Of a stretch of DNA of 64,000 nt, positions 24,749-34,100 are shown one piece after another. The notes below the pieces were generated by a model. The model saw only the letters and a list, made by a program, of their open reading frames with translations, was not told the DNA's origin and did no database searches. Every line of letters starts with the position of its first letter. Position 1 is the stretch's first letter. The stretch is from JAEUNX01 sp034004685 (GTDB lineage: Bacteria; Pseudomonadota; Gammaproteobacteria; Burkholderiales; Rhodocyclaceae): the NCBI GenBank assembly GCA_034004685.1, contig JAVEWG010000002.1, forward strand, positions 1-64,000. The letters run 5' to 3'. Made by a program: the position numbers and the translations under genes.

Positions 24749-25510
24749 TCAGATCGCGGTGAAACCGCCATCCACGGGCAGGGCGGCGCCCACCATGTAG
24801 GAGGCCCCCGGGGAGGCCAGCCACACCACCGCGGCGGCGATTTCCTCGGGCTGGGCCACCCGGCCGATGGGGTGAATGGCCGCCACCGCCTGCTCCGCCG
24901 CCGGGTTGGCCAACCGCCCGGCCATCATGGGGGTGTGTACCGCGCCGGGGCAGATGGCATTGACCCGGATACCCCGGGCGGCGTATTCCACCGCCACGGA
25001 TTTGGTCAGCCCCAGCACCGCGTGCTTGCTGGCGGTGTAGGCCCAGTTGCCCCCCACGCTGCCCACCAGGCCCATGGTGGAGGCGGTGTTGATGATGGCG
25101 CCACCGCCCCGCTTGAGCATCTCCGGGATTTCATGCTTCATGGCCAGCATGACGCTCTTTACGTTCACTGCCAGCACCTTGTCGAAGAGGGCTTCGGCCT
25201 CCTCCGCCAGGAGGGACGTGCCCGCCAGGATGCCGGCATTGTTGAGGGCGATATCCAGGCCGCCGAAGTCATGCACGGCGCAGGCCACCGCCGCCTGGAG
25301 GTCGGCGCTCCGGGTCACGTCGGTGGGGATGAACCTGGCGGCGCCCCCCGCGGCAACGATGGCCGCCGCGGTGCCCTCGCCCCCTTCGATGGACAGATCC
25401 ACCACCACCACCCGGGCGCCCTCCCGGGCCAGGGCCAGGGCGCTGGCCCGGCCGATGCCGGAGGCACCGCCCGTTACCAGGGCAACCTTGCCAGTCAGAA
25501 TTCCCGTCAT
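24749..25510 (-). CDS. Short-chain dehydrogenase/reductase (SDR), copy 2
   Basis: This 253-residue paralogue of the next gene downstream has TGGASGIGRAS, LNNAG, INTAST, YTASK and CPGAVHTPMM. The long shared stretches (for example SKHAVLGLTKSVAVEYA) show a tandem duplication followed by divergence, mainly in the substrate loop near residues 190-205. The ATG at 25510 is chosen because GGAGGAG precedes it at 6 bases. Substrate unknown. Confidence 0.88.
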   Translation of the reverse strand: MTGILTGKVALVTGGASGIGRASALALAREGARVVVVDLSIEGGEGTAAAIVAAGGAARFIPTDVTRSADLQAAVACAVHDFGGLDIALNNAGILAGTSLLAEEAEALFDKVLAVNVKSVMLAMKHEIPEMLKRGGGAIINTASTMGLVGSVGGNWAYTASKHAVLGLTKSVAVEYAARGIRVNAICPGAVHTPMMAGRLANPAAEQAVAAIHPIGRVAQPEEIAAAVVWLASPGASYMVGAALPVDGGFTAI

Positions 25511-25662
25511 GAATATCTCCTCCAGACAACCGGTTGCCACCGGCTTTAAGTGAACTTGGCGCTGCCGGGTGCTTCCCGGGCAATGTCGACAGGGTCTTTC
25601 ATCATAATCGAGGCCCGCCCGGATAGGGCCGGGGCGCCAGGCCGGGCGCCGACTCTTCGCTT

Positions 25663-26874
25663 TCAGTCCAGGAAGATCTGGAGCAGTTCGTTGAGATAAC
25701 GCTGTCCCGCCGGCGTTGGACGCAGGGCGTCGGGGGAGGGGTCCAGCAGGCCTTGCCGGCGGGCCTGGGCGAGGCGCTCCTGGATGGCCTCCAGGGGCAC
25801 GCCGGTGCGTTCCTGGAGCAGGCGGGCGGGCACGCCGTCGATCAGGCGCAGGGCGTTCATCATGAACTCGAAGGGCAGTTCCGCCGTGCCTACCTCCCGG
25901 GCTTCCTGGACGAACTCCCCCCGGGCGGCGCCTTCCAGATAGGCCCGGGGGTGGCGGTGGCGCATTTCCCGGCGGATGCCGGTGTGGCTGGAAAGCTTGC
26001 CATGGGCCCCGGCGCCGATCCCCAGGTAGTCGCCGAAAGTCCAGTAGTTGAGGTTATGCAGGCACTCCCGGCCGGGCCGGGCGAAGGCTGAGGTTTCGTA
26101 ATGGCGGTAGCCGGCCTGGGCCAGGCGAGCCTCGATGGCCTCCTGCATGTCGGCGGAGAGATCGTCATCCGGCAACTCGGGGGGTTGGGCGGCGAAAGGG
26201 GTGTTGGGTTCCAGGGTCAGGTGGTAGCAGGACAAATGCCCGGGCCCCAGGGCGACGGCGGCGTTCAGGTCCGCCAGGGCCTCGGCCAGGCTCTGGCCCG
26301 GCAGGGCGTACATCAGGTCCAGGTTCACCGCCTCGAAGGTGGCCAGGGCCAGTTCGGCCGCGGCCCGGGCCTCCCGGGCGTCGTGGATGCGGCCCAGGGC
26401 CCGGAGGTGGTGGTCGTTGAAACTCTGGATGCCGAGGGACAGGCGATTGACCCCCGCCCCCCGGAACGCCTGGAAGCGCCCGGCTTCCACGGTGCCCGGG
26501 TTGGCCTCCAGGGTGATCTCCGCCAGGGGGTCGAGGCTCACCCGCATGCGGATCTCCGTGAGCAGGCGATCCAGTCCTTCCGGGCTCATCAGGCTGGGGG
26601 TGCCGCCGCCGAAGAAGATGCTCACCACCCGCCGGCCCCAGATCCGGGGTAGGGCGGATTCCAGATCCGCCACTAGGGTGGCTAGGTATTGGGCTTCCGG
26701 AATGCCCTCGTCCCGCACCGTGTGGGAGTTGAAGTCGCAATAGGGGCACTTCTGCACGCACCAGGGAAAGTGCACGTAGAGGGAGAGCGGCGGCGAGGCG
26801 GTGAGCTGGGGGCGTTCGGGGAGGGGAACGGCGGGGCGTTCCAGGGTAAGGGGGATGATGGGGCGGGGTTTCAT
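25663..26874 (-). CDS. hemW: HemW, radical SAM heme chaperone (coproporphyrinogen-oxidase-like)
   Basis: This 403-residue radical-SAM protein has the cluster motif CVQKCPYC in HFPWCVQKCPYCDFNSH, the form seen in HemW rather than true HemN. It also has the SAM-binding FFGGGTPSL and the C-terminal HemN_C domain (about 300-400). HemW binds heme and is thought to deliver it to respiratory proteins. It is commonly beside rdgB and rph, as here. The ~50-base gap to rdgB, with the same direction, suggests an operon. Confidence 0.93.
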   Translation of the reverse strand: MKPRPIIPLTLERPAVPLPERPQLTASPPLSLYVHFPWCVQKCPYCDFNSHTVRDEGIPEAQYLATLVADLESALPRIWGRRVVSIFFGGGTPSLMSPEGLDRLLTEIRMRVSLDPLAEITLEANPGTVEAGRFQAFRGAGVNRLSLGIQSFNDHHLRALGRIHDAREARAAAELALATFEAVNLDLMYALPGQSLAEALADLNAAVALGPGHLSCYHLTLEPNTPFAAQPPELPDDDLSADMQEAIEARLAQAGYRHYETSAFARPGRECLHNLNYWTFGDYLGIGAGAHGKLSSHTGIRREMRHRHPRAYLEGAARGEFVQEAREVGTAELPFEFMMNALRLIDGVPARLLQERTGVPLEAIQERLAQARRQGLLDPSPDALRPTPAGQRYLNELLQIFLD

Positions 26875-26925
26875 GCTTGATCAGTGTGGCGGGGGAAGGC
26901 GTGCTCCTTTGCCGCTTGTTTGGTG

Positions 26926-27519
26926 TTACAGCGGATGCACCCGCAGCCGGTCCAGCAGATGGCGCATGGCCGCGCCCCGGTGGCTGAGGGTGTTCTTGAG
27001 GGCGTCGTCCAGCTCGGCGGCGGTCTGGCCCAGTTCCGGGTCGAGGAACAAAGGGTCGTAGCCGAAGCCGGCGTGGCCCTGGGGTGCAGTGAGGATCTGT
27101 CCGTGCCATTCGCCGTCGGCAATCAGGGGCCGGGGGTCGTCGGCGTTCTTCACCAGCACCAGGACGCAGTAGAAGTAGGCCCTGCGGTCGGCCGCCCCGG
27201 TCAGGCGCTCCAGCAGCAGGGCGTTGTTGCGGGCGTCGGACTTGGGTTCGCCGGCAAAGCGAGCGGAATGGACCCCGGGCTCTCCCCCTAGGGCGGCCAC
27301 GCACAGGCCGGAGTCGTCCGCCAGGGCGGGGAGCCCGGTGTGGCGGGCGGCGTGGCGGGCCTTGTGGAGGGCGTTTTCCACAAAGCCGGGGTAGGGTTCG
27401 TCGATGGGGGGGACGTGGAAGGTGGATTGGGGTAGCACCTCCAGGCCCAGGGGCGCCAGGAGGTGGTGGAGTTCCCGGGCCTTGCCCGGGTTGTTGCTGG
27501 CCAGCACGAGTTGTTTCAT
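26926..27519 (-). CDS. rdgB: RdgB/HAM1 non-canonical purine NTP pyrophosphatase
   Basis: This 197-residue house-cleaning enzyme hydrolyses dITP, ITP and XTP to keep deaminated purines out of DNA and RNA. Motifs: LASNNPGKARELHHLL (start), ALADDSGLCVAALGGEPGVH (active-site loop) and GFGYDPLFLDPE (substrate loop). It is full length and follows rph on the same strand. Confidence 0.96.
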   Translation of the reverse strand: MKQLVLASNNPGKARELHHLLAPLGLEVLPQSTFHVPPIDEPYPGFVENALHKARHAARHTGLPALADDSGLCVAALGGEPGVHSARFAGEPKSDARNNALLLERLTGAADRRAYFYCVLVLVKNADDPRPLIADGEWHGQILTAPQGHAGFGYDPLFLDPELGQTAAELDDALKNTLSHRGAAMRHLLDRLRVHPL

Positions 27520-27567
27520 GGTGGTCTCCGGTTCAATGGGGGCCAGGCGAATGGTTGCGTCGCCCGG

Positions 27568-28287
27568 TTAGCCGGCTTTCAGGGCTTCTTGCTGGAGGGC
27601 CACCAGGCGGCGGATGCCGGCTTCGGCCAGGTCCAGCAGCTGGGTGAGTTCGATGCGGCTGAAGGGCGCGCCCTCGGCGGTACCCTGAATTTCCACCATG
27701 CCGCCGGAACCGGTGATGACCACGTTGAGGTCGGTGTCGCAGGCGGAGTCTTCAGGATAGTCCAGGTCCAGCACTGCCACGCCGTTGAAGATGCCCACCG
27801 AGACGGCGGCCACCATGTCGAGCATGGGGTGGGTGGCCAGCTTGCCGGCATTCACCAGGGTGTTGAGGGCATCATGCACCGCCACCGCCGCGCCGGTGAT
27901 GGCGGCGGTGCGGGTGCCCCCGTCGGCCTGGAGCACGTCGCAGTCGATGATGATCTGGCGTTCCCCCAGGGCCTTGAGGTCCACCACCGCCCGCAGGCTG
28001 CGGCCGATCAGGCGCTGGATTTCCTGGGTGCGCCCGCTCTGCTTGCCCTTGGCGGCTTCCCGGGCGCTGCGGGTGTGGGTGGAGCGGGGCAGCATGCCGT
28101 ATTCGGCGGTGAGCCAGCCTTCCCCCTTGCCCCGCAAAAAACCGGGGACGGAGTCTTCCACGCTGGCGGTGACCAGCACCCGGGTGTCGCCGAACTCCAC
28201 CAGGACAGAGCCCTCGGCGTGGCGGGTGTAGTGGCGGGTGAAGCGGATCGGGCGCAGTTCGTCGGGCTGGCGTTGGCTGGGGCGCAT
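27568..28287 (-). CDS. rph: Ribonuclease PH
   Basis: This 239-residue 3'-to-5' phosphorolytic exoribonuclease trims tRNA 3' ends. It begins MRPSQRQPDELRPIRFTRHY and includes CDVLQADGGTRTAAITGA and LDLDYPEDSACDTDLNVVIT, typical of the family. It is first in the rph-rdgB-hemW group and is preceded on the same strand by the PP2C gene with a 12-base gap. Confidence 0.97.
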   Translation of the reverse strand: MRPSQRQPDELRPIRFTRHYTRHAEGSVLVEFGDTRVLVTASVEDSVPGFLRGKGEGWLTAEYGMLPRSTHTRSAREAAKGKQSGRTQEIQRLIGRSLRAVVDLKALGERQIIIDCDVLQADGGTRTAAITGAAVAVHDALNTLVNAGKLATHPMLDMVAAVSVGIFNGVAVLDLDYPEDSACDTDLNVVITGSGGMVEIQGTAEGAPFSRIELTQLLDLAEAGIRRLVALQQEALKAG

Positions 28288-28299
28288 GGGTGGCGTGCC

Positions 28300-29217
28300 T
28301 TATTTGCTGAATTTGTGGATGGCGGCGTTGATTTCGGCGATGGCCCGCTCGATTTCATCGTCGGTGAGGTCGGTGCCGCCCCGGGGGGGGCGGGTTTCGC
28401 CAAAGGCGTCGAGTTGGGTGGTGAAGCCGTCCAGGGCCATGGTCTGGGTGGATACCGCGCTGGGCAGCAGGGTGGCCGGGTCGTCCAGCCACTGGAGGGC
28501 GATCAGGGAGAGATTGTCGCAGGACTGACCGTTGCGGCGCTCGGCTTCGTCCAGCAAGGGGGGGACGGCGGCCATGATGTCCGGGGTGTTCAGGGCGCCG
28601 GCCAGCTCGTCGTCCTGCATCGGCCCCCAGGCGCCGTCGGTGCACAGCACCAGCACGTCGCCGTGGTAGAGGGGCGTGGGGCGGGAGTATTCGATCTGGG
28701 GCGGATGGGTGCCCCCCAGGCAGCTGTAGATGCGGTTGCGCTCCGGGTGGTGGGCGGCGCCCTCCAGATCCAGCAGGCCCTGGTCCACCATCAGCTGGAC
28801 CCGGGAGTGGTCCCGGCTGCGGCATTGCACCCGTCCGTGGCGCAGCAGGTAAAGACGGGAATCCCCGGCGTGGGCCCAGTAGCCCATGCCGTCCTGGATC
28901 AAACAGGCCACCACGGTGGTGCGGGGGGCTTCCCGCAGGGATTTGTCGAAGGCGTAGTCCAGGATGGCGTGGTGGGCGTTGGTGAGGGTCCAGGACAGGA
29001 ACAGCGAGGGGTCCGCCAGGGTGGGCTGGGCCTCCCGCTGGAAGGCCTGGACGATGTACTGGACGGCGATCTGGGCGGCCACCTCGCCGTGGAGATGGCC
29101 CCCCATGCCGTCGGCGACGACCATCAGGAGGGCTTCCCGGGAGTAACAGTAGGCCAGGCGGTCCTGGTTGGATTGCCGGCGTCCGATCCGGCTGTCCTGA
29201 TAGATGGTGAATTTCAT
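28300..29217 (-). CDS. PP2C-family serine/threonine phosphatase
   Basis: This 305-residue phosphatase should reverse protein phosphorylation by the kinase encoded immediately upstream. Metal-binding aspartates occur in VVADGMGGHLHGE (residue 36 onward), AHAGDSRLYL, LCTDGAWG and SCDNLSLI. A C-terminal tail of about 60 residues is acidic and not part of the fold. The ATG overlaps the kinase stop (ATGA), so both are translated together. Confidence 0.92.
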   Translation of the reverse strand: MKFTIYQDSRIGRRQSNQDRLAYCYSREALLMVVADGMGGHLHGEVAAQIAVQYIVQAFQREAQPTLADPSLFLSWTLTNAHHAILDYAFDKSLREAPRTTVVACLIQDGMGYWAHAGDSRLYLLRHGRVQCRSRDHSRVQLMVDQGLLDLEGAAHHPERNRIYSCLGGTHPPQIEYSRPTPLYHGDVLVLCTDGAWGPMQDDELAGALNTPDIMAAVPPLLDEAERRNGQSCDNLSLIALQWLDDPATLLPSAVSTQTMALDGFTTQLDAFGETRPPRGGTDLTDDEIERAIAEINAAIHKFSK

Positions 29218-30161
29218 GGGCGACCAATGAAGGTTTTGAGGCGCGAACCCAGGTCGGTGAACCAGTTGGCGGGCATGGGTTCGTTGGCGCTCTTGCGGGC
29301 CAGGGCCTTTTGCAGGGCGTATACGCTTTGAGGGCGTTCCAGGGGGTCCAGGCGCAGGCACCAGTCGATGGTCTCCAGCAGCTGGGGGGAGGCGCGGCCG
29401 TCGAAGGTCTTGACCGCCGGCTGGTAGGTGTCGTTTTTCTCCCGCTCATCCGAGCGTAGCGGCGGGCTGCCCGCCAGACAGGCGTGGAGGCTCGCCCCCA
29501 CGCTGTAGATGTCGCTCCAGGGCCCCAGATGCTCCCGGTCGCCAAACTGCTCCGGGGAGGCGAAGCCCGGGGTGTACATGGGCTTGAGGATGGGCTGGTC
29601 GGTCATCAGGGTTTGGCGGGCGGCGCCGAAATCCAGCAGCACCGGGGTGCCGTCGGTGCGTACGTAGATGTTGGAAGGCTTGATGTCCAGGTGCAGCAGC
29701 TTGTGGGCATGGACTTCCCGCAGGCCGTTGAGCATGCGGGTGAACAGGCCCCGGATGAAGCGCTCCTTGAGTTCCGCCCGGTATTTGTGGATGACCTCGT
29801 GGAGGGTGCGGCCCCGCTCGAAGCGCATCACCATATACACCGTGCCGTTGGCCCGGAAAAAGTTGAGCACCCGCACCACGTTGGGGTGCATCAGCCGGGC
29901 CAGGGCGCGGCCTTCCTCGAAGAAACACTTCATGCCATAGCGGAAGGCGGCCTGGTGCTCCTCCGGCACGCAGGGCTCGATCTCCCCTTCCTGGCGCAGG
30001 GCCAGGGAATTGGGGAGGTATTCCTTGATGGCCACCGGGGTATCGTCCGGGTCATAGGCCAGGTAGACGATGGAGAAACCGCCCAGGGAAAGCTGCCGGT
30101 CGATGCGGTACTGGTCCAGCTGGAAGCCGGCGGGCAGGGGGTAGTTAGCTTGAGGTGGCAT
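29214..30161 (-). CDS. Hanks-type serine/threonine protein kinase
   Basis: This 315-residue soluble eukaryote-like kinase has a glycine-rich loop (LGGFSIVY), the ATP-binding lysine in VAIKEYLP, the catalytic loop HLDIKPSN and DFGAAR, with an activation segment ending PGFASPEQF. There are no membrane helix, PASTA or sensor domains. It begins at ATG 30161; a TTG one codon before is possible. Paired with the downstream PP2C phosphatase, it probably forms a reversible switch. Targets are unknown. Similar kinase/phosphatase pairs occur near type VI secretion genes in other bacteria, but none is visible here. Confidence 0.92.
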   Translation of the reverse strand: MPPQANYPLPAGFQLDQYRIDRQLSLGGFSIVYLAYDPDDTPVAIKEYLPNSLALRQEGEIEPCVPEEHQAAFRYGMKCFFEEGRALARLMHPNVVRVLNFFRANGTVYMVMRFERGRTLHEVIHKYRAELKERFIRGLFTRMLNGLREVHAHKLLHLDIKPSNIYVRTDGTPVLLDFGAARQTLMTDQPILKPMYTPGFASPEQFGDREHLGPWSDIYSVGASLHACLAGSPPLRSDEREKNDTYQPAVKTFDGRASPQLLETIDWCLRLDPLERPQSVYALQKALARKSANEPMPANWFTDLGSRLKTFIGRP

Positions 30162-30252
30162 CAAGGTGGGGGCTAAGATTCAACTCTTTGCCATATTTTC
30201 TCTTGTTTGGCGTGCCGGGTGTGAACCGTGCCGCCGCACTCAGGAACCCCCC

Positions 30253-31119
30253 ATGATCCATAGCATGACCGGCTTTGCTACCCAGACTCGCGATTGCGGC
30301 CCCGTGAGCCTCCATCTGGAGCTGCGCAGCGTCAATTCCCGCTTTCTCGACCTGGCTTTGCGCATCGGCGAGGATTTGCGTCAGGCCGAACCCGCCCTGC
30401 GGGAGCGGATCACCGCCCGATTGGCCCGGGGCAAGGTGGAATGCCGCCTCAATCTCCAGCGCCAGGACAATGCCCCCCGGGATCTGGCCCTCAATGGGGG
30501 CCTCGTGACCCAGCTCCAGGCTGCCCAGGCCAGCCTGCGGGAGCGCTTTCCGGAGGCCGCGCCCCTGTCGGTGGGGGAGCTGCTGCGCTGGCCGGGCATG
30601 CTGGCCGATGACAGCATGGCTTTCGAATCCCTCCAGCCGGTGATCCAGGAGATGGCCGAGGCCGCCCTGGGGGATCTGGTGGATTCCCGCCGGCGGGAGG
30701 GGGAGAAGCTCTCCGCCATGATCAGCCAGCGCCTGGCCCGGATACGGGAGCTGGTGGCCAGCCTGGAGCCCCGCATGCCCGCCATCGTGGCGGAATACCA
30801 GGAGCGTCTGGCCACCCGTCTGCGGGAGGCGGTGGCCAACCTGGACGAGGAACGGATCCGCCAGGAGGTGGCCCTGTTCGCCCAGCGCATCGACGTGGCG
30901 GAGGAGCTCTCCCGCCTGAACGTCCATGTGGCCGAGGCCGAGCGCATCCTCAAGACCGGCGGCTCCGCCGGCAAGCGCCTGGATTTCCTCATGCAGGAAT
31001 TCAACCGGGAGGCCAACACCCTGGCAAGCAAGTCCGCCGCGACCGACGTGACCGGCATCGCCATGGAGCTCAAGGTGCTCATCGAGCAGATGCGGGAACA
31101 AGTGCAGAACCTGGAGTAG
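30253..31119 (+). CDS. yicC: YicC family endoribonuclease
   Basis: This 288-residue protein begins with the signature MIHSMTGFATQTRD and ends GIAMELKVLIEQMREQVQNLE, both diagnostic of the YicC family. E. coli YicC has been reported to act as an endoribonuclease affecting small-RNA turnover. It diverges from the kinase gene; the 91-base gap must hold both promoters. It converges on the large histidine kinase gene. Confidence 0.93.
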   Translation: MIHSMTGFATQTRDCGPVSLHLELRSVNSRFLDLALRIGEDLRQAEPALRERITARLARGKVECRLNLQRQDNAPRDLALNGGLVTQLQAAQASLRERFPEAAPLSVGELLRWPGMLADDSMAFESLQPVIQEMAEAALGDLVDSRRREGEKLSAMISQRLARIRELVASLEPRMPAIVAEYQERLATRLREAVANLDEERIRQEVALFAQRIDVAEELSRLNVHVAEAERILKTGGSAGKRLDFLMQEFNREANTLASKSAATDVTGIAMELKVLIEQMREQVQNLE

Positions 31120-31163
31120 GCCGCCAGTCCTGGCCAACCCGGGATGCCGGCCGACAACGGGCG

Positions 31164-34100
31164 TCACGCCGGGGGCCGCTGGAGCCACTGGAGCAGGGTG
31201 GCGTAAAGGATGTGGGGGTTGACCGGTTTGGCCACATGGTCGTTCATGCCGGCGTCCAGGCAAGCTTGCCGGTCATCGGCGAAGGCGTTGGCGGTGAGGG
31301 CGATGATCGGCACCGCCGCTCGTCCGGGCAGGGCCCGGATCGCCCGGGTGGCCTCGGGGCCATCCATTTCGGGCATTTGCATGTCCATCAGGATCAGGTC
31401 GTACTCGGTCCGGGCGGCCAGGCTGGCCGCTTCGCGACCGTCGTTGGCCGTATCCACCGTCAGGCCCACGTCTGCCAGAAGCTGGCGGGCCACTTCCTGA
31501 TTGATCGGGCTGTCCTCCGCCAGCAGGATCCGGGCCCCCCGGAATTCCCCCAGGAGGCGCTGATCGGGGGAGGCATTGGCGCTGGGCGCCTCGGCAGTGG
31601 CGGCGCCCCCCAAGCCCGGCAGCAGGCGCTCCAGCAGGACCAGGAGGCTGCCGGGGGTGACGGGCTTGGCGAGGGGGCCCTGGAAGCCCGCCAGCCGCGC
31701 CGGGAGGGGGAGGTCCGCTTGGTCGGGGCCGCAGGCCAGCAGGCCCAGGGCGCCCGGGGCCACATCCTGGAGCAAGGTGGCCAGTCCTCCGTCCCCGTCG
31801 CCGGCCTGGGGCCAGCCAAGGCAGAGCAGGGTGAAGGGGGCGGTGGGGGCCAGGGCGCGGGCGGCGGAGGGGGATTCGGCGGTATCCACCCGGGCGCCCA
31901 GCAGGCGGAAAAGCTGGGCTTGGCACGCCCGGGCCAGGGGGCGCGGCTCCACCACCAGCACATGCTGCCCCGCCAGGGAGGGGGCGACCCTGGCCGGCGC
32001 GCCCCGGCGCAGGCGCAGGGTCAGCCAGAAGCTGCTGCCCTGGCCCACCACGCTATCGACCCCGGCCTGGCCGCCCATCAGCTGGGCCAGGCGGCGGGTG
32101 ATGGCGAGCCCCAGCCCGGTGCCGCCAAAGCGCCGGGCGGTGGAGCTGTCAGCTTGCTCGAAGGCCCCGAACAGGCGGGCCTGGGCTTCGGGGGCGATGC
32201 CCGGACCCTGGTCGGTGACGGTCAGCCGGATCAGCAGTTCGTCCCCCTGCTCCCCGTCCACCTGGGCGCGGATGAGTACCTCGCCCTCTTCGGCGAATTT
32301 GACGGCGTTGCTCAGGTAGTTGAGGAGGGATTGGCCAATGCGGGTGGGGTCCCCCACCAGGGGGTTGCCGGTGGCCAGGGAGATGTCCAGGTCCACCACG
32401 AATTCCATGTTCCTGGCCTGGGCCCGGTGGGCCAGCAGGGCGCAGGCGTTGCGGATCACCCCTTCCAGATCGAACGCCATCCGTTCCAGATTGAGCTTGC
32501 CGGCTTCGATCTTGGAGAAGTCCAGGATGTCGTTGAGGATCTGCAGGAGGTGGCCGGCGGCGTCGGAAATCTTGCACAGGCGGTCGATCTGGCTGGCGGT
32601 GCCGGCTTCCTTGCGCAGGATGTGGGTGAGCCCGAGGATGGCGTTCATGGGGGTGCGCAACTCGTGGCTCATGTTGGCCAGGAAGGTGCTTTTGGCCCGG
32701 TTGGCCGCTTCGGCCTCCAGTGCGCGGGTTTCCAGGGCGGTGTTGAGCTGCTCAATCTGGCGGGTGCGGGTTGCCACCAGGTTTTCCAGGTGATCCCGGT
32801 AGCGCTTCAGTTCGTCCCGGGTGCGCAGGCGTTCCGAGATGTCCTGGCAGATGATCAAAAAGCCCTGAGGTTTGCCCGGTTCGGTGCCTATGGGGGTGAC
32901 CGTGGTCGATACGGGAACCGATTTGCCGTCTTGACGGATGAGGGTCCATTGCTGGCGGGCCAGGCCGCGCCATTCCGCTTCGGAGGTGAGCACCGCGAGA
33001 TCATCCGCCGGATAGCCATATTCCATGCCCAGGTCTTCCCGAGCCTGCCTCAGTTCCTCCGGGTCCGCCAGATCGGTGGCCTGGGTGCGACCCACCATGT
33101 CTTCGGACCGATAGCCCAGAAGCAGCTCCGCGCCCCGGTTGAACAGGGTGATCTGGCCCTTTGGATCGGTGGCGATGATGGCGATGGGGGTGGCTGCGGC
33201 AAGGACATCCCTCAGGAGCCGGTTGGTCCGCTCAAGGCCCTGTTGGGCTTCCCGGTGGGCAGTGATGTCGGCGACCACCGCCACCAGGCCGGTGGTTCGG
33301 CCGGTACGGTCGGTCAGCAGGCGGGAGGTGACGTGGCCCCAGAAGGTGGTGCCATCGGGGCGCTTGAAGTGGCGTTCCAGATCGACGGTGTCGATGGTGC
33401 CGGCGGTGAGCCGGGAAAAACTGCGCAGGGCGTCCGCCCGGGCTTCTTCGGTGACCAGATCGCGGTAATCGAGGCCCACCAGGGTGTCGGCGGAGACGTG
33501 GAAGAGCTCACTCATGCGCTGGTTGGGGTAGGCGATCCGGTTGCCGGGGATCGTCAACATGAATACCGCGACGTCGGCCGTGTCGTAGAGGGTCCGCAGG
33601 AAGGCCTCCTGCTCCCCGAGTTGGCGGTGGGCTCTGGCCAGGCGATGGTAGGCCAGGAATATGGCGATCAAGGCCAGTCCGGCCAGCAGGCCGACGTTTA
33701 CGGTCCGGGTCCGCCAGTCGGCCTGGATGGCCCGCCTGGGCTGGCTGAGCTGCAGGTATAAAGGAAACCCTTCCAGCCGCTGAAAGCTCACCAGCTGGGT
33801 TGGGGTGGTCCCACTTTCTTCAAGGAAGTCGACGCTGCCGCTGGATGCGCCAGCCAGAATGCGCAGATGGGCCGGGTGCTTGGGGAGGGGTTGATTGAGT
33901 TGGGCCGGCACGGGCGGAAAAACCGCGACCAGCTGGCTGTTGTCGGTGCGGCGGAGCTCCGCCATGCCATCGGAACCCAGGGGCATCTCCGCCAGGAGGG
34001 ATTCCAGGTAGCTCAGGTCCAGGGGGGCGGTAACCGCGCCCCGGTTGCGGCCCCGGGAATCGATGATGGGCCGGACCAGGATCAGGACCGGCTGCTTGGT

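Noticed and set aside
27463..29331. Long plus-strand frame across rph and the PP2C gene
   Set aside because: The minus-strand genes have complete family signatures; the plus frame is a Gly/Val/His-rich artefact.
31212..33761. Very long open frame on the plus strand opposite the hybrid histidine kinase
   Set aside because: It is a GC-rich shadow frame with low-complexity Gly/Ala/Gln protein. The minus-strand frame has clear domains.
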